A program made the position numbers and the translations under genes. The notes beneath the pieces are model-generated. The model was not told the DNA's origin and did not search any database. It saw only the letters and a list, made by a program, of their open reading frames with translations. From Chryseobacterium sp. GVT01B (GTDB taxonomy: Bacteria > Bacteroidota > Bacteroidia > Flavobacteriales > Weeksellaceae), in the NCBI RefSeq assembly GCF_019970045.1, contig NZ_JAHXYI010000004.1, positions 434,001 through 498,000 on the forward strand: a stretch of 64,000 nucleotides of DNA. The letters run 5' to 3'. Below, one piece after another: positions 18,362 to 26,627 of the stretch (the stretch's first letter is position 1; the number at the start of each line of letters is the position of its first letter).

Positions 18362-18889
18362 ATGAAAACAGAAATCACTTTATATAAATCCAGACAAAGA
18401 AAACCGGGATATGTGACGATTATTTTCTTTATGTTTATATCACTTGCCTTATTAGCTGCTCTTTGTGCACTAATCTATCTTTTGCTGACAAGTAGTGATT
18501 CCTTTAAGTTTTTAATCTCAATTATTGTACTTGTATTGCTATCAGCTCTCTTTTATGGTTCAGTAAAAATCTTAATCAGATGCATTACAGAACAGAGAAC
18601 CCCGAAAGAAGAAGCTGTAGAAATACTATCCATCACCCAAACAGGAATTTTTAACCATAAAGCAAAACAGCAATTGATATGGGATGAAATTTCTGAAATT
18701 CAGATTGTTGATGCTGTTATTTCGGTGACAGTAGATTTGTATCCCGAAAAAGATTTTCAATTACATTTAGGAGATACAGATGTTTATACGGATATGACCA
18801 GGGATGATTTTGCAGAATTACTTCAAGGTCATTACAAAAAAGAAATTTATACCTATAATAGTCCTTTATCCTGTGGATGCGGAGGTTGA
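18362..18889 (+). CDS. membrane protein with Cys-Gly tail (paralogue 2)
   Basis: A 175-residue paralogue of the preceding gene, starting at the ATG at 18362; a TTG start further up would overlap the previous gene. It shares MKTEITL, KPGY, the block WDEISEIQIVDAVISVTVDL, KDFQLHLGDTD, and the end YKKEIYTYNSPLSCGCGG. Two membrane helices lie at about 20-45 and 55-78. The conserved C-terminal CGCG could bind a metal, form disulfides or be a site of modification; which one cannot be told. The 22-bp spacing marks a tandem duplication within an operon. Confidence 0.75.
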   Translation: MKTEITLYKSRQRKPGYVTIIFFMFISLALLAALCALIYLLLTSSDSFKFLISIIVLVLLSALFYGSVKILIRCITEQRTPKEEAVEILSITQTGIFNHKAKQQLIWDEISEIQIVDAVISVTVDLYPEKDFQLHLGDTDVYTDMTRDDFAELLQGHYKKEIYTYNSPLSCGCGG

Positions 18890-18935
18890 TAGAGTTTATA
18901 TTAATTACCAGAATTACCAATTAAAATGTGACATT

Positions 18936-19526
18936 ATGAAACCCGAATTTACTTCCGTTTTATTGGATAACAAACAGTTAGATTATGACCGGAATCCTTT
19001 GTGGGGGAGGATTTCAGCGTATCAGATTGATCAGGCTGATGTCATCATTCCATTTTCCAGAAAATTGGCTCAGACTGAAGGGTGGACGAGGAGATTCTGC
19101 CTGCTTGCTATTGAAGAATATAAAAAGTTTGTTTATTTGTGCTGTATCTCAAAAAACGGAGCTTCCCCGTCGATCGTAGTAGATAAAGTATGGCATATGC
19201 ATTTGCTTTATACCACCGAATACTGGAAAGAATTCTGTCCTAACATCCTTGAAAGAGAGCTGCATCATTTCCCAAATGTAGGTGGAATTAATGATTATCA
19301 TAAGCATCAGGACTGGTATCTGGAAACATTAAAGCTTTACATCAATATCTTCAGGCAGAATCCACCCGAAGTTTTCTGGCGAATTCCAAAGGAAATCATA
19401 CCATTCCTGCTACCGGAAAATGGGAATAAGATAAAAATTACCGGACAATTTACATGGAAAAAAACCTTTGAAAAATTACATTCAAAGGTCTTTAATTATA
19501 TTCATAACAGATCAGATTTGAAATAA
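18936..19526 (+). CDS. GRDP-like (DUF1399) protein
   Basis: A 196-residue protein starting at the ATG at 18936, 46 bp after the second Cys-Gly-tail gene; the longer frame from 18804 overlaps that gene and is rejected. The central block VDKVWHMHLLYTTEYWKEFC is the hallmark of the glycine-rich-domain-containing-protein-like family (a conserved W-H-x-H-x5-Y, then a Cys). No glycine-rich tail is present, so this is the core domain only. The function of the family in bacteria is unknown. It is convergent with ppk2, with only 11 bp between the stops. Confidence 0.78.
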   Translation: MKPEFTSVLLDNKQLDYDRNPLWGRISAYQIDQADVIIPFSRKLAQTEGWTRRFCLLAIEEYKKFVYLCCISKNGASPSIVVDKVWHMHLLYTTEYWKEFCPNILERELHHFPNVGGINDYHKHQDWYLETLKLYINIFRQNPPEVFWRIPKEIIPFLLPENGNKIKITGQFTWKKTFEKLHSKVFNYIHNRSDLK

Positions 19527-19537
19527 ATCATAACTGA

Positions 19538-20407
19538 TTATTCTGCCATTAATTGCTTTTTAGCCTTTTGAAGATCTTCCGTGTCTTTATCAGAAAGTGT
19601 AGGATATTTGAGATTCATTTTTTCAAGGGTATCGATAATGATCTGGATAGCAGCCACTCTTGCAAACCATTTGTTGTCGGCAGGAAGTACATACCATGGA
19701 GAATGATCTTTTGATGTTTCATTGATGGCTGTTTCATAAGCTTCCATATACTGGTCGAATAATGCTCTTTCCGGAAGATCTCCTGCAGAGAATTTCCAGT
19801 TTTTTTCCTGCTCATCAATTCTGTCCAGAAGCCTTTTTTTCTGCTCATCCTTAGAAACATGTAAAAAGATCTTTACAACCGTTGTTCCGTTCTGTGAAAG
19901 ATGTTTTTCAAAATTCCTTATACTTTCATATCTGTTTTCCCAGAATTTATTGTCGAAATCTTTTACCGAAGACCATGTTTTTTCACTTAAATTATATTCT
20001 GGATGTACTTTGCAAACCAGAACACTTTCATAATGAGAGCGGTTGAAAATCCCTATCATTCCTTTCTGTGGTAATGCAAGATAATGCCTCCATAAAAAGT
20101 CATGAGAATATTCTTTAGAACTTGGTGTTTTAAAACTGGTCACATTACAGCCCTGCGGATTTACCCCTCCGAAAACATGTTCTATCATACTGTCTTTTCC
20201 TGCTGCATCCATAGCCTGTAATATAACCAGAAGAGACTGGCTTCCGTCAGCATATAATTTTTCCTGCAGCTCACGAAGCTTTTCTTTCTCCTGAATCAGC
20301 ATTTGCTCTCCGTCTTCTTTGGTGAGCTTTCCTTCATAAGATGTTGAAGTTTTTTTTATTGAAAATTTTCCACTTACCTTAAAGTCATCTGAGAAATTGG
20401 TGTCCAT
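19538..20407 (-). CDS. ppk2: polyphosphate kinase 2 family protein (class III-like)
   Basis: A 289-residue single-domain PPK2 that transfers phosphate between inorganic polyphosphate and nucleotides. The Walker A-like loop DAAGKDS is at residues 67-73, the lid segment at about 92-110, and the Walker B-like NRSHYE at 122-127. The length and blocks such as NPQGCNVTSFKTPS and LWRHYLALP match the Cytophaga hutchinsonii class III enzyme, which can phosphorylate AMP and ADP; the class is inferred from that resemblance. The ATG at 20407 is only 9 bp from a perfect 20-copy octamer array, so expression may vary with repeat number. Confidence 0.9.
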   Translation of the reverse strand: MDTNFSDDFKVSGKFSIKKTSTSYEGKLTKEDGEQMLIQEKEKLRELQEKLYADGSQSLLVILQAMDAAGKDSMIEHVFGGVNPQGCNVTSFKTPSSKEYSHDFLWRHYLALPQKGMIGIFNRSHYESVLVCKVHPEYNLSEKTWSSVKDFDNKFWENRYESIRNFEKHLSQNGTTVVKIFLHVSKDEQKKRLLDRIDEQEKNWKFSAGDLPERALFDQYMEAYETAINETSKDHSPWYVLPADNKWFARVAAIQIIIDTLEKMNLKYPTLSDKDTEDLQKAKKQLMAE

Positions 20408-20416
20408 ATATTTTTA

Positions 20417-20580
20417 AGATTAAAAGATTAAAAGATTAAAAGATTAAAAGATTAAAAGATTAAAAGATTAAAAGATTAAAAGATTAAAAGATTAAAAGAT
20501 TAAAAGATTAAAAGATTAAAAGATTAAAAGATTAAAAGATTAAAAGATTAAAAGATTAAAAGATTAAAAGATTAAAAGAT
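20417..20580. repeat. perfect octamer tandem array, AGATTAAA x 20.5
   Basis: The unit AGATTAAA is repeated without a single mismatch from 20417 to 20580, 20 full copies plus AGAT. It ends 9 bp upstream of the ppk2 start codon (minus strand). The unit length is not a multiple of three and the array is non-coding, so copy changes would alter the leader or promoter distance. Confidence 0.97.
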
Positions 20581-20603
20581 GTTGTTATTAAAATTCAATA
20601 GGG

Positions 20604-20651
20604 GGGCTTTAGCCCACCTTTAAAATATAATAAATCCAAAAGGCTTCAGCC
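20604..20651. repeat. two GGCT-nn-AGCC palindromes
   Basis: GGGCTTTAGCCC (20604-20615) and GGCTTCAGCC (20642-20651) share the core GGCT-nn-AGCC, 38 bp apart. They look like short REP-like elements of the genome and lie in the same 383-bp gap (20408-20790) as the octamer array and a terminator. I see no gene in that gap. Confidence 0.5.
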
Positions 20652-20744
20652 AAAACCTAAATAATATATTAGATAAATATCAACGCCATTCCCTACCACC
20701 TGTTATCCGCTATCTGCCACCTAAACAAACATAAATGTAATAAA

Positions 20745-20769
20745 AAAACCGCCTCTATGGAGACGGTTT
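20745..20769 (-). terminator. rho-independent terminator of the DUF1573 gene
   Basis: On the minus strand AACCGTCTC, a 4-nt loop (CATA), GAGGCGGTT, then a run of T. It follows the stop at 20791 by about 20 bp. Confidence 0.8.
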
Positions 20770-20790
20770 CTTTATTTTTTTGAGTAGAGA

Positions 20791-21267
20791 TTACTTCGCA
20801 GCAGCCTTTTTAGCTAGTTTAGCAGCTTTTTTCTCAGCTTTAGCAGCTTCTTTCTGCTCTGCAGGAGTCAATACTTTTGCTTCAGCAACAGGAGCAGGAG
20901 CATTAGCGTCTACATTACCTTTAATGTAGATTACACTTCTACTGTTTACAGGGTCGTTAGAGAAAACCTCAATCATTTTGTTGAAACCTCCAGGAATAGC
21001 AGTGTTGTATCCAACTTTGATCTTAGCGGATTTACCCGGCATAATAGGATCTTGGCTGAACTCAGGAGTTGTACATCCACAAGAAGGCTTTACGTTTGAA
21101 AGAATCAAAGGCTTATCACCTGAATTCGTTACAGTAAAGAATCTCGTACCATCAGCGTTAGGCTTAATAGTACCGTAATCGAAAGTTGTTTTATCAAATG
21201 TAATCGTTTGTGCAGATGCAATTGCAAATGTCCCGAATAATGCAATTCCTGCAATTAGTTTTTTCAT
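20791..21267 (-). CDS. DUF1573 domain-containing secreted protein
   Basis: A 158-residue protein from the ATG at 21267 (MKKLIAG), chosen because it opens a classic signal peptide (MKKLIAGIALFGTFAIASA); the 15-residue longer frame would bury it. The mature protein has one DUF1573 Ig-like beta-sandwich domain (FDYGTIKPNADGTRFFTVTNSGDKPLILSNVKPSCGCTTP as consecutive blocks), with the family's Cys-Gly-Cys motif. The tail is Ala-Lys rich (AAKAEKKAAKLAKKAAAK), low-complexity and positively charged. Periplasmic or surface location is expected; the role is unknown. It is monocistronic, with a -7 element at 21310-21317. Confidence 0.88.
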   Translation of the reverse strand: MKKLIAGIALFGTFAIASAQTITFDKTTFDYGTIKPNADGTRFFTVTNSGDKPLILSNVKPSCGCTTPEFSQDPIMPGKSAKIKVGYNTAIPGGFNKMIEVFSNDPVNSRSVIYIKGNVDANAPAPVAEAKVLTPAEQKEAAKAEKKAAKLAKKAAAK

Positions 21268-21309
21268 ATTCTTGAATGTTAATACGTTTGTTAGATAAAT
21301 TTTGTGAAA

Positions 21310-21317
21310 CAAAGTTA
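21310..21317 (-). promoter_or_regulatory. -7 promoter element of the DUF1573 gene
   Basis: The minus strand reads TAACTTTG, an exact TAnnTTTG, 42 bp upstream of the ATG at 21267. Confidence 0.5.
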
Positions 21318-21359
21318 AAAATTATTTTAATTCATGCTTAAAAATTTTTTTCTTTAGAC

Positions 21360-21367
21360 TATTTTTG
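21360..21367 (+). promoter_or_regulatory. -7 promoter element of valS
   Basis: TATTTTTG (TAnnTTTG) lies 28 bp before the valS ATG and supports that start over the upstream TTG at 21372. Confidence 0.5.
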
Positions 21368-21395
21368 CAAATTGCAAGCCAAAGAAATAGAATTT

Positions 21396-24011
21396 ATGCA
21401 GATTTCAGAAAAGTACAATCCACAGGAAACAGAACAGAAATGGTACAATTACTGGTTGGAAAATAAATATTTCCACTCAGAACCTAATGACAAACCACCA
21501 TATACCATAGTCATTCCTCCTCCAAATGTGACGGGGATATTACACATGGGACATATGTTGAACAATACCATTCAAGATGTTCTGGTCCGTCGTGCAAGAA
21601 TGCGCGGATTTAATGCTTGTTGGATTCCGGGAACAGATCACGCTTCAATTGCTACCGAAGCTAAAGTTGTTGCTAAATTGAAGTCTGAAGGAATCAATAA
21701 GTCAGATATTACCCGTGAAGAATTTCTAAAACATGCCTGGGACTGGACTCACAAATATGGAGGAACCATCCTTGAGCAGCTGAAAAAACTGGGATGTTCT
21801 TGTGATTGGGACAGAACCCGTTTTACCATGGAAGATAATCTTTCAAAGCAGGTTATTATAAGCTTTGTAGATCTGTATAATAAAGGAAAGATCTACAGAG
21901 GATACAGAATGGTCAACTGGGATCCTGAAGCAAAGACCAATATTTCTGATGAAGAAGTAATATTCAAAGAACAGAACGGAAAACTTTATTTCCTTAAATA
22001 TAAAATTGAAGGTTCAGAAGAGTTCCTTTCAGTGGCTACTACACGTCCTGAAACTATTTTTGGGGATACTGCGGTATGTATCAATCCTAATGACGAAAGA
22101 TACGCCCACTTAAAAGGTAAAAACGTAATTGTACCGATTGTAAACAGAGTAGTTCCTATCATTGAAGACGAATATGTTGATATTGAATTCGGAACCGGAG
22201 CTTTGAAAATTACACCGGCACATGATGTGAATGACTACGAAATCGGACAGAAACATCAGCTGAAAATGATTGATGCGCTGGATGATGACGGAAACCTTAA
22301 TGAGCACGGATTGCATTATGCCGGAAAGAACAGATTTGATGTAAGAAAGCAGATTGCAAAAGAACTTGAAGAAAAAGATCTTTTACTGAAAGCTGAAGAC
22401 TATGTAAATAAAGTAGGAACTTCAGAAAGAACAGGTGCCGTAATTGAACCTAAAATTTCTGTACAGTGGTTTCTTAAAATGTCTGAACTGGCTAAGCCTG
22501 CTTTAGATGTGGTAATGGATGATGACGTAAAATTCTATCCTGAGAAATTTAAAAATACCTACAAACACTGGATGGAAAACATCCGTGACTGGAATATTTC
22601 CCGTCAGCTATGGTGGGGACAGCAGATTCCTGCTTTTTACTACGGAACAGGAGATGAAGATTTTGTTGTAGCTGAAACAGCTGAAGAAGCTTTAGAATTA
22701 GCAAAACAAAAATCAGGAAATTCAGAACTAACTCTGGAAAATTTAAGACAGGATCAGGATACATTAGATACATGGTTCTCTGCCTGGCTATGGCCAATGT
22801 CTGTATTTGAAGGGCTTTTAGATCCTGAAAATAAAGATATCAAGTATTATTATCCTACTTCTGATCTGGTAACTGCCCCCGATATTATTTTCTTCTGGGT
22901 GGCAAGAATGATCATGTCCGGATTAGAATACAAAAAAGAGGTTCCATTCAAGAATGTTTACTTTACAGGAATTGTAAGAGATAAGCAAAGAAGAAAAATG
23001 TCCAAATCTTTAGGGAACTCTCCGGATCCTATTGAATTAATGGAAAAATATGGTGCTGATGGTGTACGTGTAGGAATTCTATTGAGTTCAGCAGCAGGAA
23101 ATGACCTTCTTTTTGATGAAGACTTAATGCTTCAGGGAAGAAACTTTATGACCAAAATCTGGAATGCATTCCGTTTGGTCAATATGTGGAATCATGAGGA
23201 TAAACCGGCAATTGCTACAGATAACCAGGCTATTGAATGGTTTGAAAATAAACTGAACAAAACAATCGTTGAAATTAATGATCAGTTTGAGAAGTTCAGA
23301 ATTTCTGATGCGCTGCATTTGATCTATAAATTAATTTGGGATGATTTTTGTGGTTGGTATCTTGAAGCAGTCAAGCCTAACTATGGAGAGGGAATTTCTA
23401 AAGAAGTATATAATAAAACAATCTATTTCTTTGAAGAATTGATGAAGCTGCTTCATCCGTTCATGCCATTCCAGTCTGAAGAAATCTGGCAGTTGATTTC
23501 TGAAAGAAGTATTGATGAAGCGCTTGTTATTGCTCAGCAGAAGGATGCAGATAGCTTTAGTGAAGAAGTTATTAAAAACTTTGAAATCACAGCTGAATTG
23601 ATTTCAGGAGTTAGAAATTACCGTCAGACAAAAGGAATTTCGCCAAGAGAAGCTGTTGAGGTTTATACCAATGCATCTGAATTTGTCAATGAAGCAGTAG
23701 TAAGAAAACTGGCTAATATTTCTGAAATCCATTTTGGACAGAAAACAGATAAGCCTAGCTTTACTTTCCTGGTAGGAGCGACTGAGGTTTCTATTCCTTT
23801 AAGTGAAAACTTAGATTTAGGAGAAGAAAAAGCAAAAACTGAAGAAGAATTGAAATACTTAAAAGGGTTCTTAATTTCAGTAGAAAAGAAGCTTTCTAAT
23901 GAGAAATTTGTTGCCAATGCTAAACCTGAAGTTGTAGAGGGTGAGCGTAAGAAGCAGAAAGATGCTCAGGATAAAATTGCGATCCTTGAAGAGAAACTGA
24001 AAAGTTTGTAA
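21396..24011 (+). CDS. valS: valine--tRNA ligase
   Basis: An 871-residue class Ia synthetase starting at the ATG at 21396. The PPPNVTGILHMGH block puts the HIGH motif (HMGH) at residues 50-53, and KMSKS is at 534-538. A large CP1 editing insertion lies between. Recognisable ValRS blocks include WIPGTDHASIATEAK and WWGQQIPAFYYG. The C-terminal 70 residues (LDLGEEKAKTEEELKYLKG) form the ValRS coiled-coil arm. The length is normal. The predicted promoter at 21360 means the TTG at 21372 would lie at the transcription start. A strong hairpin follows the stop. Confidence 0.97.
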   Translation: MQISEKYNPQETEQKWYNYWLENKYFHSEPNDKPPYTIVIPPPNVTGILHMGHMLNNTIQDVLVRRARMRGFNACWIPGTDHASIATEAKVVAKLKSEGINKSDITREEFLKHAWDWTHKYGGTILEQLKKLGCSCDWDRTRFTMEDNLSKQVIISFVDLYNKGKIYRGYRMVNWDPEAKTNISDEEVIFKEQNGKLYFLKYKIEGSEEFLSVATTRPETIFGDTAVCINPNDERYAHLKGKNVIVPIVNRVVPIIEDEYVDIEFGTGALKITPAHDVNDYEIGQKHQLKMIDALDDDGNLNEHGLHYAGKNRFDVRKQIAKELEEKDLLLKAEDYVNKVGTSERTGAVIEPKISVQWFLKMSELAKPALDVVMDDDVKFYPEKFKNTYKHWMENIRDWNISRQLWWGQQIPAFYYGTGDEDFVVAETAEEALELAKQKSGNSELTLENLRQDQDTLDTWFSAWLWPMSVFEGLLDPENKDIKYYYPTSDLVTAPDIIFFWVARMIMSGLEYKKEVPFKNVYFTGIVRDKQRRKMSKSLGNSPDPIELMEKYGADGVRVGILLSSAAGNDLLFDEDLMLQGRNFMTKIWNAFRLVNMWNHEDKPAIATDNQAIEWFENKLNKTIVEINDQFEKFRISDALHLIYKLIWDDFCGWYLEAVKPNYGEGISKEVYNKTIYFFEELMKLLHPFMPFQSEEIWQLISERSIDEALVIAQQKDADSFSEEVIKNFEITAELISGVRNYRQTKGISPREAVEVYTNASEFVNEAVVRKLANISEIHFGQKTDKPSFTFLVGATEVSIPLSENLDLGEEKAKTEEELKYLKGFLISVEKKLSNEKFVANAKPEVVEGERKKQKDAQDKIAILEEKLKSL

Positions 24012-24040
24012 AATATAGACAATAATTTTGTCAGAAATCT

Positions 24041-24075
24041 CAGGCTGGATACAGATGAAAATTGTATCCAGCCTG
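24041..24075 (+). terminator. strong hairpin between valS and the DUF4241 gene
   Basis: CAGGCTGGATACA (24041-24053) and TGTATCCAGCCTG (24063-24075) form a perfect 13-bp stem with a 9-nt loop. There is no T run after it, so it may be a weak or rho-dependent terminator, or an mRNA-protecting hairpin. Confidence 0.5.
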
Positions 24076-24096
24076 ATGGTTTAAAGAATAAATAAA

Positions 24097-24732
24097 ATGA
24101 CACATATAGAAAACATAAAAAAACTATTCTCGAAGGATTTTGTAGAAAATCCGTTGTTAGAAAGTTTTGAAGCAGGAAAGATTTACCTTTCCAGTGGAAA
24201 GTTGGTTGCCTGCGATCCATTGATCACCAATGATATGCTTCCTTTCACTACAGAATTTCCGAAGGGAGATTTTTCTGTGATCGTGCACAAAGAAAGAAAC
24301 AGTAACTGTGTGGCTTATGCTGAAATCATATTCAATAATTCTGAAATTAAAGAATGGAAACTGGCAACCACAGCAGGACAGAATATAAAAGATCTGGCCA
24401 AAGAAGAAATCTTTGGTTATCCTGTAGAAAGCGGGATGGGATGTTTTATGGATGTTGATACTCAAAACAGTCTCAATGAACTTGAACAGAGATTATTCCA
24501 GAATAAAGGCGGAGATTTTATGGGAATCTACGAAGAATTTTTCCATGAGTATTTCTTTGATGAAAACGGAGCTATTGACCAATATGCTTTTCTGAAACCT
24601 GCAAAGGAACATCCCGGAACTATATTTGCTTTTGAAACCGGATATGGTGAAGGATTTTATGCCAGCTATATAGCCTATGATCAAAATCAACTGCCTGTGA
24701 AAATAATTACTGAATTTATAGAAATAAGTTAA
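24097..24732 (+). CDS. DUF4241 domain-containing protein
   Basis: A 211-residue soluble protein without a signal peptide. The overall pattern, with CDP near residue 39, VAYAEI, a GYPVESGMGCFMD motif, and the C-terminal FETGYGEGFYASYIAYD, matches the DUF4241 family. The family is widespread and functionally obscure, and some members are predicted immunity proteins. It lies 22 bp after the hairpin that follows valS, so it is partly insulated from it; an own promoter is not evident. Confidence 0.82.
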   Translation: MTHIENIKKLFSKDFVENPLLESFEAGKIYLSSGKLVACDPLITNDMLPFTTEFPKGDFSVIVHKERNSNCVAYAEIIFNNSEIKEWKLATTAGQNIKDLAKEEIFGYPVESGMGCFMDVDTQNSLNELEQRLFQNKGGDFMGIYEEFFHEYFFDENGAIDQYAFLKPAKEHPGTIFAFETGYGEGFYASYIAYDQNQLPVKIITEFIEIS

Positions 24733-24744
24733 TTTAAAATTAGT

Positions 24745-24752
24745 TATTTTTG
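24745..24752 (+). promoter_or_regulatory. -7 promoter element of the ribokinase gene
   Basis: TATTTTTG (TAnnTTTG), 47 bp before the ATG at 24800. Confidence 0.45.
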
Positions 24753-24799
24753 GAACACGATTTTGTCAGTTATAAATTTTAAAGCTAATACAAAACACA

Positions 24800-25690
24800 A
24801 TGAATTTCTCATCAGAACAACCCCGAATTATTGTTGTGGGCAGCTCATCCATAGATTTGGTTCTTGAAACCGAAAAACTTCCTTCACCCAACGAAACGGT
24901 TTTGGCCGTTAAGTCAGATAGCTATTTTGGGGGTAAAGGAGCTAATCAGTCGGTAGGTACTGCCAGGCTGGGTGCCAGTGTGTACTTTATAGGATGTGTG
25001 GGGATGGATCCCCTTGGACAGCAGATTATGAGAAATCTGGTAAGTGAAAATGTAAATGTAGGTTTTGTACATGAAACAGATAAAGATGCTACAGGAACAG
25101 CTTATGTAACTACTTCTCATGGCAATGCAGCTATTGTTGTTGTACCGGCAGCCAATAAATATCTCAGCAAATCACATATAGACGAAGCAGATAAGTATTT
25201 TAATACTGCAGACCTTGTATTGGTACAGCTTGAAGTTTCTATGGAGGTGGTAGAGCATACCGTTAAAAAAGCCAAGAAATATGGTAAAAAAGTTGGCCTA
25301 TATGCTTCTCCTGCAATGAGAGTCAGTGAAGAAATTTTAGAAAAGGTTGATTTTATTGTAGCTAAGAGCAACGAGTTATATACCATTTTCGGAGAAGAAA
25401 AAAGGGAAGAGGTCCTTAAGAAATATTTCAATAAAGTTTTTGTAAGAGATGATACCAACTCAACCATTTATTTCGATGGCACAGAAATGAAATATTACAG
25501 AAACGATAAAGATGAGAAAGTTTATAAAATGGGAATGGGTGATGCATTTACGTCAGGATTTGCTATTGCGCTTTGCCATGGAAACTCTATTGAAGAATGT
25601 GTGAAATTTGGAAATGAAGTTTCCTCAAGAGTTTCCGGAGGTAAAGGTTCTCAGACAGGGCTGCCAAGAATGTCAGATTTCTTTTCTTAA
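24800..25690 (+). CDS. rbsK: ribokinase (PfkB family)
   Basis: A 296-residue PfkB-fold sugar kinase that phosphorylates D-ribose (or a related sugar) with ATP. The N-terminal signature FGGKGANQSVGTARLGA is the ribokinase PfkB motif 1. The catalytic anion-hole motif is GMGDAFTSGF near residue 250; most ribokinases read GAGDTF, so the Gly-Met-Gly-Asp form is slightly unusual but keeps the catalytic Asp. The substrate is inferred from the family. The gene has its own promoter and is followed by a terminator, so it is monocistronic; no ribose transporter lies nearby. Confidence 0.85.
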   Translation: MNFSSEQPRIIVVGSSSIDLVLETEKLPSPNETVLAVKSDSYFGGKGANQSVGTARLGASVYFIGCVGMDPLGQQIMRNLVSENVNVGFVHETDKDATGTAYVTTSHGNAAIVVVPAANKYLSKSHIDEADKYFNTADLVLVQLEVSMEVVEHTVKKAKKYGKKVGLYASPAMRVSEEILEKVDFIVAKSNELYTIFGEEKREEVLKKYFNKVFVRDDTNSTIYFDGTEMKYYRNDKDEKVYKMGMGDAFTSGFAIALCHGNSIEECVKFGNEVSSRVSGGKGSQTGLPRMSDFFS

Positions 25691-25747
25691 AGCTATTTAC
25701 GACATATCAAAAGTCTGAAACTTAACATAAAAATATAAGTAAAAATG

Positions 25748-25770
25748 TCCACTTTTATAGTGGATTTTTT
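25748..25770 (+). terminator. rho-independent terminator of the ribokinase gene
   Basis: TCCACT (25748-25753), a 5-nt loop, AGTGGA (25759-25764) and six T. Confidence 0.75.
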
Positions 25771-25781
25771 CTTTTTATACT

Positions 25782-26627
25782 ATGGAAAAACTAATATTGA
25801 CCACAGAAGACCATATTTCTCTGGCTGTCCATCTCTTTAAACCGGAAAAAAGTAATGGGAAACTATTGCTGATCAATTCGGCAACAGGTGTAAAACAGCA
25901 GGTGTATTTTTCTTTTGCCAGTTATTTTTCTGAACAGGGATTTACAGTGATTACCTATGATTACAGGGGAATAGGACTTTCCAAGCCGAAAGATATGAGA
26001 GGATTTCATGGTTCTATGAGATTGTGGGGCTCAAAGGATTATAAAGCATTAACCCAATATATCAAAACAGATTTTAAAGACTATAAAAAGTTTTGCTTAG
26101 GCCATTCTGTAGGTGCTTTAATTCTGGGAATGAACGAAGACTCTGAAATTTTTGAAGAATTTGTTTTTGTGGGAACACAAAATGCTTTTGTGGGTAATCT
26201 GAAATGGAGAACAAAAATTGAGGCATACTTTGGCTTTGGAATCGTTCAGCCATTAACCACTTCATTATTAGGGTATTTTCCGGCACATTGGTTTGGACTG
26301 GGAGAAAGTCTTCCAAAAAATTGCGCATATGACTGGAGAACCTTAATTTTAAACAAGAAATCAACCAACCGACTGTTGGAGAAAATTGATGACTTTTCTA
26401 AAAAATTGACACAAAAAGTATTTGTAATCCGTGCAGAAGATGATGTCTGGCTGACAGAAAAAGGAGTTTTAAGCTTATTAAATAATACCTATCCTAATCT
26501 TAAACCAATTTACAGATTGGTCGCTGTTTCAGAATCTGATAAAAAGAAAATCGGACATGTCAATTTTTTTAGAAGTTACAACAGTAAACTCTGGGATATT
26601 ATTTTAAATGAACTGATAGATAAATGA
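25782..26627 (+). CDS. alpha/beta hydrolase
   Basis: A 281-residue serine hydrolase-fold protein. The nucleophile elbow is GHSVG (in KFCLGHSVGALILG, near residue 109), and DYRGIGLS before it is the usual oxyanion-hole loop. The later ...RAEDDVWLTEKGV and GHVNFFRS supply candidate Asp and His of the triad. The family (Abhydrolase_1, UCP037442-type) is uncharacterised, so the substrate is unknown. It overlaps the HD-protein gene by 4 nt (ATGA), so the two are translationally coupled. Confidence 0.85.
   Translation: MEKLILTTEDHISLAVHLFKPEKSNGKLLLINSATGVKQQVYFSFASYFSEQGFTVITYDYRGIGLSKPKDMRGFHGSMRLWGSKDYKALTQYIKTDFKDYKKFCLGHSVGALILGMNEDSEIFEEFVFVGTQNAFVGNLKWRTKIEAYFGFGIVQPLTTSLLGYFPAHWFGLGESLPKNCAYDWRTLILNKKSTNRLLEKIDDFSKKLTQKVFVIRAEDDVWLTEKGVLSLLNNTYPNLKPIYRLVAVSESDKKKIGHVNFFRSYNSKLWDIILNELIDK

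Noticed and set aside
18804..18935. 44-residue N-terminal extension of the GRDP-like protein
   Set aside because: It would overlap the second Cys-Gly-tail gene by 86 bp, and the family core starts after the ATG at 18936.
20417..20580. CRISPR-like array
   Set aside because: The period is 8 bp with no spacers, so it is a simple tandem repeat.
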